Shown: positions 1 through 9,353 of the stretch, piece by piece | How positions within the stretch are numbered: the stretch's first letter is position 1 | Layout of the letters: every line of letters begins with the position of its first letter | Source: Salinispirillum sp049115955 | Lineage (GTDB): Bacteria; Pseudomonadota; Gammaproteobacteria; Pseudomonadales; Natronospirillaceae | Assembly (NCBI GenBank): GCA_049115955.1 | Contig: JAGDZJ010000024.1 | Coordinates: 110,104-174,103 of the forward strand | Length of the DNA: 64,000 nt | Reading direction: 5' to 3' | The notes under the pieces: model-generated | The model's database searches: none | What the model was told of the DNA's origin: nothing | The model's input: only the letters and a program-made list of their open reading frames with translations | Program-made: the position numbers and the translations under genes

Positions 1-1935
1 GGTATAGACCTTACCCTCTTTCCACTGAGCGATCTGGCTGAGCATGCCAGACAGCAACGATTGATGCAGGTCTGCACCGTTGGCCGTCTCACTGTTGAAG
101 CGCAGGTTGAGATCCTTACACATGATGTGCAGTTGGCGATGAATCTCGCGCCATTCGCGCAGACGCAGATAGTTCAGGTATTCCTTCTTGCAGAACTGGC
201 GGAACTGATTCGCACCCAGTGCTTGCCGCTGCTCTTCAACGCGCTGCCATAGATTCAGTATGGTGACGAAGTCCGATTCTTTATCGACATCGACCGCGTG
301 TTTTTGCTGCGCTTGCGCTTGTTTGTCTTGCGGCCGCTCACGGGGGTCTTGCACCGCCAGCAGCGCAACGATGATCAAGGCTTCATTCAGTACATTGCGC
401 TCGTGCGCTTCCAACAGCATGCGCGCCAAGCGAGGATCGACCGGCAGTCTAGCCAGTTGTCGACCCAAGGGCGTCAGGCTATTGCGCTCATCTACCGCGC
501 GCAATTCGTGCAGCAGTGTATAACCGTCTTTGATCTGCCGGTGATCTGGCGGATCAATAAAGGGAAACTGGTCCACTGCACCCAGTTTGAGATGCAACAT
601 TTGCAGAATGACTGAGGCCAGATTCGTACGCAAAATCTCGGCGTCGGTAAACTCCGGGCGCAGATTGAAGTCATCTTCGGCGTACAAACGAATACACAAC
701 CCCGGCGCGATACGACCACAACGACCCGCGCGCTGATTCGCCGACGCCTGAGAAATAGCCTCAATGGGCAGGCGCTGCACTTTCGACTTGTAACTGTATC
801 GACTGATGCGTGCTACCCCGGTGTCCACAACGTAGTGAATACCCGGTACCGTGATGGATGTTTCCGCCACGTTGGTCGCCAGTACCACACGACGCCCTTT
901 ACCGGGGCTGAACACCTTTTGTTGGTCCGCAGCGCTCAGGCGCGCATACAACGGCAGCACGTCCAGGTGTGGCAGCTCGGCGTCGCGCAGCGCCTTGGCG
1001 GCTTCGCGAATATCGCGCTCGCCGGGCAAAAAGATCAGCACATCACCGCCTTTCTGGTGGGTCTGCCCTGCCCGCTCCATATCCAGTATTTCCTCTACGG
1101 CAGCGACAATGGCATCCGGCCCACCCGCCGCGTAATCGTCGTGTTCGATCGGCGGCCGATACATCACATCCACCGGATACGTACGGCCAGACACTTCAAA
1201 CACTGGCGCGCCGTCAAAATGCTCGGAGAACCGATTCACATCAATGGTCGCCGAGGTAATGACAACTTTCAGATCGGGGCGTTTAGGCAGCAGGCGTTTG
1301 ATGTAGCCCAGCAGGAAATCGATGTTTAACGAACGCTCATGCGCCTCGTCGATAATGATCGTGTCGTAACGATTTAAGAAGGGATCGTTCTGCGTTTCGG
1401 CCAGTAAAATACCGTCGGTCATCAATTTGATTTGCGTGCGCGGGCTCGTATCATCGGTAAAACGCACCTGAAAGCCGACCTGCTGGCCCAGCGGCACCTT
1501 TAACTCGTCGGCGATACGCGTCGCCACCGCCCGCGCCGCCAAGCGGCGCGGCTGTGTGTGACCAATCAAACCCAGGGTGCCTCGCCCGGCCTGCAAGCAT
1601 ATCTTGGGTAACTGGGTGGTTTTACCTGAGCCGGTTTCACCCGCTACGATGACCACTTGATTGGCTTCAATGGCGGCCCGTAAGGCCTCGGCTTGTTCAC
1701 CCACCGGCAGTTGCGTATCAACATTTACCTTGGGCGTGTTGAGTCGACGTTCTTGCACGTGATTAAGGCTTTGCTCGGCCTTTGCCAGCCATTGCTCAAA
1801 ATCCGACAAGATATCATGCCCGGCGTTAGCGTCTTTTTTTAGACGTGCCAAGGTGCTCGCTAAACGATGGCGATCTCGACATTGAACTTGGTTGAGAATT
1901 TGTTCGGCCTGAGGCCAGGAGGGAGCAACGGACAT
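1..1935 (-). CDS. hrpA: ATP-dependent RNA helicase HrpA (3' part beyond window edge)
   Basis: DEAH-box RNA helicase. The N-terminal 645 residues are in the window and the reading frame is open to base 1; HrpA proteins are about 1300 residues, so roughly half is missing. Translation from the ATG at 1935 shows the Walker A motif GETGSGKT at residues 99-106 and the DEAH box at 196-199. Further on come stretches typical of the HrpA family, such as SGRTYPV, and LLSGMLSQIA just before the window edge. In E. coli HrpA acts in mRNA processing and in rescuing stalled or collided ribosomes. It lies 250 bp downstream of fadD on the same strand, separated by a palindromic repeat, so it probably has its own promoter. 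Identification is secure from the motif order. Confidence 0.95.
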   Translation of the reverse strand, partial: MSVAPSWPQAEQILNQVQCRDRHRLASTLARLKKDANAGHDILSDFEQWLAKAEQSLNHVQERRLNTPKVNVDTQLPVGEQAEALRAAIEANQVVIVAGETGSGKTTQLPKICLQAGRGTLGLIGHTQPRRLAARAVATRIADELKVPLGQQVGFQVRFTDDTSPRTQIKLMTDGILLAETQNDPFLNRYDTIIIDEAHERSLNIDFLLGYIKRLLPKRPDLKVVITSATIDVNRFSEHFDGAPVFEVSGRTYPVDVMYRPPIEHDDYAAGGPDAIVAAVEEILDMERAGQTHQKGGDVLIFLPGERDIREAAKALRDAELPHLDVLPLYARLSAADQQKVFSPGKGRRVVLATNVAETSITVPGIHYVVDTGVARISRYSYKSKVQRLPIEAISQASANQRAGRCGRIAPGLCIRLYAEDDFNLRPEFTDAEILRTNLASVILQMLHLKLGAVDQFPFIDPPDHRQIKDGYTLLHELRAVDERNSLTPLGRQLARLPVDPRLARMLLEAHERNVLNEALIIVALLAVQDPRERPQDKQAQAQQKHAVDVDKESDFVTILNLWQRVEEQRQALGANQFRQFCKKEYLNYLRLREWREIHRQLHIMCKDLNLRFNSETANGADLHQSLLSGMLSQIAQWKEGKVYT

Positions 1936-2047
1936 AACACGCCAACTTGATTAAACTGGCGCGTAGTATAGGGAATCTGAGGTGAAAACTGTAGGTGCCA
2001 TCTTTCTCCTCACACTGGCGAATGACGCTGCGCCCTTCCCTTCCGCA

Positions 2048-2130
2048 GAGTGTGGAGTAGAGGGTATGCCTCCGGCGCTCCACGGCAGGCCGAAAGTCGC
2101 ACCTTGAGGCATTCCCTCTACTCCACACTC
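2048..2130. repeat. REP-like palindrome, copy A
   Basis: Two 25-bp arms (2048-2072 and 2106-2130) are inverted repeats matching at 24 of 25 positions, around a 33-bp loop. The loop carries CGGCAGGCCG followed by GTCGC, a core shared with the palindrome at 59946-60016. The element fills the gap between the end of fadD and the start of hrpA. A transcript would fold into a very stable hairpin and could protect the fadD mRNA 3' end. There is no T-run, so it is not a classical terminator. Confidence 0.75.
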
Positions 2131-2185
2131 TCCAAGCAGCGCAACGGCAAACCCTTACGCCTACTACTCCAAGTAGTGTTAACGA

Positions 2186-3850
2186 TTACGCGTTCTCGTC
2201 GCGCAACTCGCGGCGGAGGATCTTACCGACGTTGGTTTTCGGCAACTCTGTGCGGAACACGAACTGACGCGGAACCTTATAAGACGTTAATTCTTTCTTA
2301 CAATGTGCAATCAGCTCTTCTGGCGAGACTTCGGTGTTAGCCACAACGTATGCCTTAACCGCTTCACCTGACTTCTCGTCTACCACACCGACAACCGCGC
2401 ATTCAACCACGGCAGGATGCTGCACCAAGACGTCTTCCACTTCGTTCGGGTAAACATTAAAGCCCGACACCACAATCATGTCTTTCATGCGGTCGACAAT
2501 GCGAATGTACCGGTCTTCCTGAATCACCGCGACATCACCGGTGTGAATCCAGCCGTCTTCCGTAATGGTTTTGGCGGTTTCTTCCGGACGTTTCCAGTAG
2601 CCTTTCATGACCTGAGGGCCACGCACCAGCAACTCACCGGGTTCACCCGCGGGTTGATCTTCACCGGCATCGTTCACCACTCGCACTTCGGTGCTCGGCG
2701 CCTGCAAACCGATGGTACCCAACTGCCCAAAACCAGGAGGATTAAACGACACCACGGGCGACGTTTCGGTCATGCCGTAACCTTCGCTGATGGCGCAGCC
2801 GGTCATTTTCTGCCAGCGCTCAGCGGCTTCTTTGGTCAACGCCATACCGCCAGAAATGGTCAGTTTCAGGTGACTGAAGTCGAGTTTTTGAAAATCAGCG
2901 TTGTTCATCAAAGCCACAAACAAGGTATTCAAACCCGCACAGCCATTGAACTTCCACTTGCTGAGTTCTTTAACAAAGCCTGGAATGTCACGTGGATTAG
3001 GAATCAGCACGTTGTGGTTACCCGTCTCCATGATCACCAAGCAATGCACCGTGAATGCATAGATATGATAAAGCGGCAGCGGCGCTACGAAGGTTTCCTG
3101 ACCGGGTTTTAGAGCCAAGGCGAAATACTCGTAGCACTGCAGCATGTTGGCAATCAGGTTGCCGTGTGTCAGTTCGGCACCTTTCGCAACACCCGTTGTA
3201 CCACCGGTGTATTGCAGTACCGCCGTATCACCCTGCTGCTTTTCTACCGGCGTAAACGACTTACCTTCACCGGCCGCAATGCATTCACGCAAAGGCTTTA
3301 CCGCTGCGGGGTCATACGCTGGCACCATTTTCTTGATGCGCTTAACGACGGTATTGACCAACACGCGTTTAAAGCCCGGGTGAAAGTCAGCAATTTCGGT
3401 GCAAATGATGTTTTCAATCGGTGTTTTGTCTTTCACGGCCAACGCTTTGTCGGCCATACCGGCGTAGACCACCAGCAGACGTGCACCAGAGTCATTGAAC
3501 TGGTGTTCCATTTCCCGCTCGGTGTACAAGGGGTTGGTGTTCACCACGATCATACCAGCGCGTAAGGCACCCCATACGACCACGGGGTATTGCAGAATAT
3601 TCGGCAACTGAACGGCGATGCGATCACCCGGCTTGAGATCCGTATGATGTTGCAAGTAAGCAGCAAATTGGGCACTGAGTTTATCCAGTTCACCATAGTT
3701 CATGGTACGACCCATGCAACTGAAGGCGGGCCGTTCGGCGAATTCTTTTACAGATTTGTCAAAAAGCTGCGTCACGGACTGACAGTGTGACATATCGATG
3801 GTGGCATTCATGCCGCCTGGGTATTGCTCCAGCGCGTATTGGCTAGCCAT
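2186..3850 (-). CDS. fadD: Long-chain-fatty-acid--CoA ligase (downstream copy of tandem pair)
   Basis: Acyl-CoA synthetase of 554 residues, the usual FadD length. It activates fatty acids to acyl-CoA through an acyl-adenylate, for beta-oxidation and lipid remodelling at the inner membrane. It has the canonical AMP-binding loop YTGGTTGVAKG near residue 215, the TSPVVSFNPPG region, the GWIHTGD FadD signature, and the C-terminal catalytic lysine in GKILRRELR. It lies 180 bp downstream of a second ligase on the same strand. This resembles the fadD1/fadD2 arrangement of Pseudomonas; there the two enzymes differ in chain-length preference. Whether the pair is co-transcribed is not clear, and I saw no convincing PsrA or FadR operator in the gap. 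Confidence 0.93.
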   Translation of the reverse strand: MASQYALEQYPGGMNATIDMSHCQSVTQLFDKSVKEFAERPAFSCMGRTMNYGELDKLSAQFAAYLQHHTDLKPGDRIAVQLPNILQYPVVVWGALRAGMIVVNTNPLYTEREMEHQFNDSGARLLVVYAGMADKALAVKDKTPIENIICTEIADFHPGFKRVLVNTVVKRIKKMVPAYDPAAVKPLRECIAAGEGKSFTPVEKQQGDTAVLQYTGGTTGVAKGAELTHGNLIANMLQCYEYFALALKPGQETFVAPLPLYHIYAFTVHCLVIMETGNHNVLIPNPRDIPGFVKELSKWKFNGCAGLNTLFVALMNNADFQKLDFSHLKLTISGGMALTKEAAERWQKMTGCAISEGYGMTETSPVVSFNPPGFGQLGTIGLQAPSTEVRVVNDAGEDQPAGEPGELLVRGPQVMKGYWKRPEETAKTITEDGWIHTGDVAVIQEDRYIRIVDRMKDMIVVSGFNVYPNEVEDVLVQHPAVVECAVVGVVDEKSGEAVKAYVVANTEVSPEELIAHCKKELTSYKVPRQFVFRTELPKTNVGKILRRELRDENA

Positions 3851-4030
3851 GGTCGCTCCTTACATTGTTATTCTTGCTGATGAGCTTCACGGTCGTGTAG
3901 CTCCGCAGTTGTGCCCGCAGTGTACGCATATCGTCCACCGGTGTTAACTGCCTTAGTGCATTCCGGCAGTAGAACAGCTGTTATTTCCTCAATATTGATC
4001 AAGCGTACAGGATTATTGACCTTGATGCGG

Positions 4031-5734
4031 TCAATCGAGGCGTTGATTACCCTCGCGCAGCTTGCGACGCAGTACTTTCCCGACCGCACTGACCGGGAAG
4101 TCTGCACAAACAGTGACGATTTTGGGGACTTTATAGCCGTCCAAATGCGCTCGGCAATGGTGAATAATCTCTTTGTCTGTCAACGACGCCACCTCTTCAT
4201 CCGCTTGTTCTTTGGGTACGACAAACAAATGAATACGCTGATGGCCATGTGTGTCGACTTCACCGATGACTGCACAAGACGCAACTTTGGGGTGTTTGTG
4301 CACCACCGCTTCGATTTCACTCGGATAAACGTTAAAACCGGATACCACAATAAGGTCTTTTTTTCTATCCACCACGCTGATCTCGCCTTGCGGGTTCATA
4401 GCGCCTAAATCCCCGGTGCGTAACCAACCGTCCGTCGTGAGCGCTTGCCGCGTCGTTTCTGGCGCATTCCAGTAGCTGGAAAACACCTGAGGTCCTCGCA
4501 CCCAGATTTCCCCCACCGCATTGAAACCCAATGTTGTACCTGCGTCGTCACAAATCCGCACTTCAGTATTACACAGTGGTTTTCCACAGTGCCCTGCGTA
4601 CGCCGTGCCGACGTTACTGATGGCTACCGCAGGTGACGCCTCCGTCAAGCCGTAGGCATCCAACAGCGGTGCACGAGTGGCCTGCTGCCAAGCCTGAGCG
4701 ACACCGGGAACTACAGGCATGCCACCAGAGAGGGTCATGTGATAGTGGGAAAAATCGAGTTTCCGGAAGTCTTTGTTTTGCAACAGATGAGCGAACAAGG
4801 TGTTTATACCCGTCATCGCGGTAATGTCCCATTGCCGCATGGTACGTACGATACTCGCGATGTCCCTCGTATTAGTCACCAGTACGCTGTGGCACCCCAT
4901 GGCCACCAAGCACAGACAATGAGCAGTGAAAGCATACACATGGTAAAGCGGTAAGGGCGCCAGAATCACTTCACGACCAGCGACAAGGCCGGAAGGCTGT
5001 GTGGGGGATTTTTCAAGGTGATGCCGGATCTGTGCGACGTTGGACAGCATGTTACGCTGACTGAGCATGACCCCGCGCGCCAGCCCTGTCGTGCCCATGG
5101 TGTACTGAATCATAGCGACGTCTTCGGGTTGCGTATCAGGCACCACGAACGCGTGATCATGGCCTAATTCTAAGGCGTTCATAAACTCGACGGCATTAGG
5201 TAAATCAAATTCTGGAATACGTTTGTGTACGTAGCGCGCCACGGTGTTGATCATGAAGCGACGCCGCGTGGTATGCAGGTCGCCCAAGCGTGCCACCAAT
5301 AAGTGATCAATGGTTATGTCTGGCAATAGGGTTTCTACCACATCGCCGAACACTTCCAAAAAGATCAACCCTCGAGCGCCGGAGTCTTTCAACTGATGCA
5401 GTAACTCGGCTTGTTCCAATAGCGGACTGATGTTGACCAACACCAAGCCAGAACGCAGCAACGCATGAGCAACAATGGGGAAATGCAGGATATTCGGCAG
5501 CATTATGGCGACGCGGTCACCAGGCACCAAATCAGTATGCTTCTGCCAATACGCTGCGAGTTCTGCACTCAAAGCATCCAGCTCGGAAAAGGTCAGTGTC
5601 ACGCCTTCATTTGAGAAGGCGGGACGATCCGGGTAATGCTGACTGGCATGTTCTAGCATCGCATTTAACGATGCGTGATCATCTAACGACTGATGTTTAG
5701 AGGAATAAAGTGCGACATCGCTCGTATGGTTCAT
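4031..5734 (-). CDS. fadD: Long-chain-fatty-acid--CoA ligase paralogue (upstream copy of tandem pair)
   Basis: Acyl-CoA synthetase of 567 residues, clearly homologous to its neighbour along the whole length. The catalytic C-terminal lysine (GKVLRRKLRE) and the GWLRTGD motif are present. The phosphate-binding loop is unusual: YTMGTTGLARG, where the neighbour and most FadD proteins have YTGGTTGxAKG. A glycine is replaced by methionine and the loop lysine by arginine. The N-terminal region is also more divergent. It may have a different substrate range or reduced activity. The ATG at 5734 is the only sensible start. A 100-bp gap with a terminator-like hairpin separates it from the VWA gene upstream. 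Confidence 0.88.
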   Translation of the reverse strand: MNHTSDVALYSSKHQSLDDHASLNAMLEHASQHYPDRPAFSNEGVTLTFSELDALSAELAAYWQKHTDLVPGDRVAIMLPNILHFPIVAHALLRSGLVLVNISPLLEQAELLHQLKDSGARGLIFLEVFGDVVETLLPDITIDHLLVARLGDLHTTRRRFMINTVARYVHKRIPEFDLPNAVEFMNALELGHDHAFVVPDTQPEDVAMIQYTMGTTGLARGVMLSQRNMLSNVAQIRHHLEKSPTQPSGLVAGREVILAPLPLYHVYAFTAHCLCLVAMGCHSVLVTNTRDIASIVRTMRQWDITAMTGINTLFAHLLQNKDFRKLDFSHYHMTLSGGMPVVPGVAQAWQQATRAPLLDAYGLTEASPAVAISNVGTAYAGHCGKPLCNTEVRICDDAGTTLGFNAVGEIWVRGPQVFSSYWNAPETTRQALTTDGWLRTGDLGAMNPQGEISVVDRKKDLIVVSGFNVYPSEIEAVVHKHPKVASCAVIGEVDTHGHQRIHLFVVPKEQADEEVASLTDKEIIHHCRAHLDGYKVPKIVTVCADFPVSAVGKVLRRKLREGNQRLD

Positions 5735-5765
5735 GATTCATCCTAAAAATCATCGCTGCGCTCAA

Positions 5766-5801
5766 GAAAGCACCGCAGTTCCGTAAAGCACTGGCGGTGC
5801 T
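5766..5801 (-). terminator. Possible terminator after the VWA-protein gene
   Basis: Inverted 8-bp arms AGCACCGC (5769-5776) and GCGGTGCT (5794-5801) lie between the VWA gene and fadD. On the minus strand the hairpin is followed by TTTCTT, a weak U-tract. It is plausible as a terminator of the upstream VWA gene, which would leave the fadD pair with its own promoter. Confidence 0.4.
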
Positions 5802-5834
5802 TAAGACTGCCTCATTGCAGTCAGTGATGATCAA

Positions 5835-8153
5835 CTACCCCTTTTTTGGGCCGTCTTCATCAGGCAATTCATCATCTTCAAGCAATGAGTCATCTAACAT
5901 ATCATCAATGTCGTCATCACTGAGATCAAATTCGTCCGGCGCCAGCTTTTCATCGAACGCCGAATCGTCGTCAGAAATGATGTCCTCCCAATCATCAAGA
6001 TCGTCCAATTCAGCGGCGGCAGAATCTTTGATACCGAGGGACTCCAGATCAAACTCGTCGTCAAGAATTGACGGTTCGTCGTCGGATTCTGCTTCATCTT
6101 CAGCGTTCTGAACAGCATCACTGATGGTTGGGATATCACCATCATCAGGCAGCTCTTCGGCTTCGGCAGCCGGCGCTGGCTTATCAATATAGACGTCTTC
6201 ATCAATCTCTTTGCCGTCCATTTCTTCCAGCACAGCACGCTCAGCTTCGGACAAAGGCTCGTCCAAATCAAGATCATCCAGCTTGTTGCGGCCCTCAAAA
6301 CGACGGTAAACCAAATAAAGCAGGATCAGGAACAACAACCCGGACCCGCCGGACAAAGCATAAGGCAGCCAGTCCGTTGCGTCTTGGTCGTCTTCTGGCA
6401 CTAGATCAAGCCAGTCATCCGGCAACCCTTCTTCACCGATCTCAAAGCCGCCATCAATTGGGGCCATGTCAGGCGCGTCGACAGGCGCCTCTGGTTCTGG
6501 CTGCGTGTCAGGCTCTGGTAAAGGAATGGGCGCAGGCATTACTGGTTCGCGCACAACTGGCGGCTGTGCTTGTTGCGCTGAGATAGACCTTGGATCGCCC
6601 GCTTGCACAGGGAAAGACAAGATAATCGGGGCGATAACAATATCACCCAAAGGCTGCTCGACACCCGTAAACTGCACGTTAACGTCGACCGCGTAATTGC
6701 CATTACCGCGATTACCCGGTACGTCGACCGACCAGTAACCCGCTGACTGTTGCGTAAATGGCAAGAACTGCGCACTGCCGTCCGGTCCATCCACTTGCGC
6801 AACCATGCGCATCTGTTGCTCGGTCATTTCGGGTAAATTAGGATAAACACGAATCTCATAGGTGATCACACGTGGGATCACTTCGACGGCCAACGGCTCT
6901 CTCACGTTAACCGAAAATACCCGCCGACGATTGAATGTTTGCCCGTCCGCATCCACCACCACTTCGTACGAACCTTCTCCACTGGGCATGGTTAAGCTAC
7001 CAACGAATTCGTCACCACTCTGCGTCATGGGCTGGCGCTCAAGTATGGTCGCGCCTTGGCGCACGGTCGCAGTAAGGTTCATCAGGCCGAGAAAATCTTG
7101 ATCGGTCACCGCGCCGTCTACGTCGCTGAAGCGTGCCATGACCGGCACCTCATTCTGCGCCATGATGTTTAACGGCAACGGGCTTACTTGCAAATTGAGG
7201 TCGCTGACAACGGAAATACGTGAACTGGGGCCCAAATCCCCTTCTACTTGCCAAGTGCCAGACTGCGGCATGCGCATCGTCACTAGGTCATAGCGTTCTG
7301 AAACCAACCACTCGCTGTTGGCGGGCAGATTGTCTGGTGTGTAGCGCTGGCCATCCGGTGCAACGAAGGTAACGGGCACCGGCTCTGGGCGGAAAATTAC
7401 GGCGGTGAATTCACTGACCGACGCATCGATACGAAATTGCTGTTCGTTGTCCAGCGCGACTTCTGCGGGGGCCTGATCACCCAGGCTGGCGTTCAGCACT
7501 TGAACAAACAGTGCTAACAGCTCTTCGGCGTCTTGTGCCACCGCGTTAAGACCGCCTGTCTGCGCCGCGAGTTGAGCCATTAAGGTATTATCCAGATCAT
7601 CCGACAGGCCAACCATGTGAATGGTGCCGTTGTACTCTCTCACTCTCGGAACGATGTCACGAATGATGCGATCGCGCTCAGCGCGGCTGGCAGCGTCTCC
7701 GGGAGGGATGTCGACTTTGCCATCCGTCAAAATGATGTAGTGCTTCGGATTGCGTCCGGTGCTGAAACCGAAATCATAGCTGGCACGCTCGATGGCTTCA
7801 CCAACGTTGGTATGTAGGGCTACAGAGTTGATGTCATTAGCGCGCTGACGAGCTTGGCTACGCCACTCATTGTCGACACTGCGGTGCGGCACCAACATAT
7901 TAACGTATTGCCCGAAGGTCCATACGCCTGCAGTGCTGCCTTCTGGAAGCAGCTCGACCAACAAATTAACCGCCGGAATGCGTAAGTTGTTAGGGTCGGT
8001 ATCGCGCATACTGCCGGATATATCCACCAGAATACGCAGATCAAGAGATGCCATACTGGGGTCGGTAGGCGCCGACTGCTGAGCCTGGCTCGCAGTAACC
8101 AAAAAGCCCAAGCAAAACAGACCGACTAATACCTTAATGACACTCTGACGCAT
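5835..8153 (-). CDS. VWA-domain membrane protein, TIGR03503-like, with acidic cytoplasmic tail
   Basis: 772 residues. An N-terminal signal peptide ends near residue 25 (ASQA). A von Willebrand factor A domain follows, with an intact MIDAS motif DISGS at 44-48 and a later TDGK. The middle contains FRIDASVSEFTAVIFR and VAPDGQRYTP. To my recollection these match the gammaproteobacterial TIGR03503 family; this rests on pattern memory, not a search. A proline-rich linker leads to one membrane segment near 598-615. The last ~150 residues are extremely rich in Asp and Glu, with repeated DEFDL-type patches, and should be cytoplasmic. The layout suggests a periplasmic, metal-dependent adhesion or assembly module tethered to a cytoplasmic acidic interaction tail. 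The function of the family is unknown to me. It is followed by fadD and preceded, 40 bp away, by another membrane protein gene. Confidence 0.7.
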   Translation of the reverse strand: MRQSVIKVLVGLFCLGFLVTASQAQQSAPTDPSMASLDLRILVDISGSMRDTDPNNLRIPAVNLLVELLPEGSTAGVWTFGQYVNMLVPHRSVDNEWRSQARQRANDINSVALHTNVGEAIERASYDFGFSTGRNPKHYIILTDGKVDIPPGDAASRAERDRIIRDIVPRVREYNGTIHMVGLSDDLDNTLMAQLAAQTGGLNAVAQDAEELLALFVQVLNASLGDQAPAEVALDNEQQFRIDASVSEFTAVIFRPEPVPVTFVAPDGQRYTPDNLPANSEWLVSERYDLVTMRMPQSGTWQVEGDLGPSSRISVVSDLNLQVSPLPLNIMAQNEVPVMARFSDVDGAVTDQDFLGLMNLTATVRQGATILERQPMTQSGDEFVGSLTMPSGEGSYEVVVDADGQTFNRRRVFSVNVREPLAVEVIPRVITYEIRVYPNLPEMTEQQMRMVAQVDGPDGSAQFLPFTQQSAGYWSVDVPGNRGNGNYAVDVNVQFTGVEQPLGDIVIAPIILSFPVQAGDPRSISAQQAQPPVVREPVMPAPIPLPEPDTQPEPEAPVDAPDMAPIDGGFEIGEEGLPDDWLDLVPEDDQDATDWLPYALSGGSGLLFLILLYLVYRRFEGRNKLDDLDLDEPLSEAERAVLEEMDGKEIDEDVYIDKPAPAAEAEELPDDGDIPTISDAVQNAEDEAESDDEPSILDDEFDLESLGIKDSAAAELDDLDDWEDIISDDDSAFDEKLAPDEFDLSDDDIDDMLDDSLLEDDELPDEDGPKKG

Positions 8154-8193
8154 GACTACCTCTTAATAATACTGAACCGCGATTGCTCTGCGA

Positions 8194-8865
8194 TCAAATG
8201 ATCTGCTGCAAGAAGCGACGCCCCTGCTCAGTAACGTACCAACGCACACCTTTCAAACCATTAACACGTCCGGCCATACCGCGTGAAACCAACAAGTTCA
8301 ACGTCTTCATTAACGCGCCTTCATCATAGTCGGTATCCTTGCTTAAACCGCGCAACGAACGAAAGATATATCGGCCGCTGCCGAGACTCTTGAGGACATT
8401 TGTTGCCGTTACGTCGACTTCATCCGGCAAAGGTATGGCACCGTGGTTATCATCATCGGTGGCTTCGTTTTCTGTTTCGCTTTCGATCATCGGGGCGATC
8501 TGCAGTTGCAGAGCGTGTACCAGATGCTCCAGTTGCTCGGAGCGCTCGCGGGCTGTACGCGCGGTTTCCATGATGCGATCGGTTGTACTGATGATGAAAA
8601 CGCGCGATGCCAGCGCGGCGATCAAACAGAAACCAGCAAACAATACGAATTGACCCGGGTCCTCTTCACTGGCGGCAATCAAGTCACTGCCCAGCAGGCT
8701 CAATACCACCGGCACCATAAAGGACGCGGCACCACCCACGACAAGACTGCGTGGCAAGCTCACCACATCAGGGTCATGCTGACCGTGCAGATAGTAGTTC
8801 ACCAAGCCGCCAAACAGGCCCGCCATCAACATGACGGCAATCAGTACAAAAACGTGCGTTAACAT
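8194..8865 (-). CDS. Membrane protein with C-terminal winged-helix-like region (YEATS-associated-helix type)
   Basis: 223 residues. The first ~100 hold about three membrane segments (MLTHVFVLIAVMLMAG; SFMVPVVLSLLG; FVLFAGFCLIAALASRVFI). A short helical linker with coiled-coil character (TARERSEQLEHLVHALQLQI) and an acidic stretch follow. The C-terminal ~75 residues read like a small winged-helix domain (ALMKTLNLLVSRGMAGRV, then KGVRWYVTEQGRRFL). The arrangement recalls proteins annotated as YEATS-associated helix-containing, which is a recollection and not a search result. It lies 40 bp upstream of the VWA gene on the same strand, so the two are probably co-expressed. A cytosolic wHTH fused to a membrane anchor suggests a sensor or scaffold. 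Confidence 0.6.
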   Translation of the reverse strand: MLTHVFVLIAVMLMAGLFGGLVNYYLHGQHDPDVVSLPRSLVVGGAASFMVPVVLSLLGSDLIAASEEDPGQFVLFAGFCLIAALASRVFIISTTDRIMETARTARERSEQLEHLVHALQLQIAPMIESETENEATDDDNHGAIPLPDEVDVTATNVLKSLGSGRYIFRSLRGLSKDTDYDEGALMKTLNLLVSRGMAGRVNGLKGVRWYVTEQGRRFLQQII

Positions 8866-8905
8866 CAGTCTCTCCCGGAGCAGTATTCGATTAGGCTGTA
8901 TCGAG

Positions 8906-8926
8906 CTGACGCTTACAAAGCGTCAG
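8906..8926. repeat. Hairpin between two membrane-protein genes
   Basis: CTGACGCTT (8906-8914) and AAGCGTCAG (8918-8926) form a perfect 9-bp stem with a 3-base loop. No U-tract follows on either strand. It could be a weak terminator or an mRNA-stability hairpin downstream of the ycgN-linked membrane gene, or part of the promoter region of the next gene. Confidence 0.4.
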
Positions 8927-8978
8927 GAACAGCGCATTCTTTGAAGCTATAACAAGGTTATATCAAGTTTCGTGCCAA

Positions 8979-9353
8979 TCATTCTTGAGGCGGCCTAGTG
9001 ATGGCGGGCTTGGAGCTTCTTTTGCTCAGTTGGTTGTAAGCCAGTTTACCCAACAGCGCGAGCGTACCGAGCAGGATCAAGAAGATGACCACCCCCATGA
9101 TTTCGAGCATCGTCCGCACGCCGGAGTCCATCAATTCAAAACCACCGACAATAAAAGCTGGGGCGTAATACGTCTCTGGCTCCTGCCCCTCCCATGGCAC
9201 CAACAGCACCACAGCGATGACGTAACGTAAATACCAACGCAGGCTTGGCCATGGCAACCGCATCGTGCCAATCCACAGCAGGCCATACAGGATAAGGGAT
9301 ACAAGGGCATAAACGCCCCACGCGATCAGGTAGTTCTGATAATCTTCCATCAT
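8979..9353 (-). CDS. Small membrane protein of unknown function
   Basis: 124 residues with about four hydrophobic segments (for example YLIAWGVYALVSLILYGLLW and TMLEIMGVVIFLILLGTLAL) and a basic, proline-containing C-terminus. I do not recognise a family with confidence. Its ATG overlaps the stop of the ycgN gene in an ATGA junction, so it is very likely translated in the same operon as ycgN, ycgL and rnd. No catalytic motif is visible. Confidence 0.65.
   Translation of the reverse strand: MMEDYQNYLIAWGVYALVSLILYGLLWIGTMRLPWPSLRWYLRYVIAVVLLVPWEGQEPETYYAPAFIVGGFELMDSGVRTMLEIMGVVIFLILLGTLALLGKLAYNQLSKRSSKPAITRPPQE

Noticed and set aside
2050..2340. Plus-strand ORF across the REP-like palindrome and fadD 3' end
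   Set aside because: It is a shadow of the palindrome and of fadD. A mirror-image ORF on the other strand begins with the same residues because of the inverted repeat.
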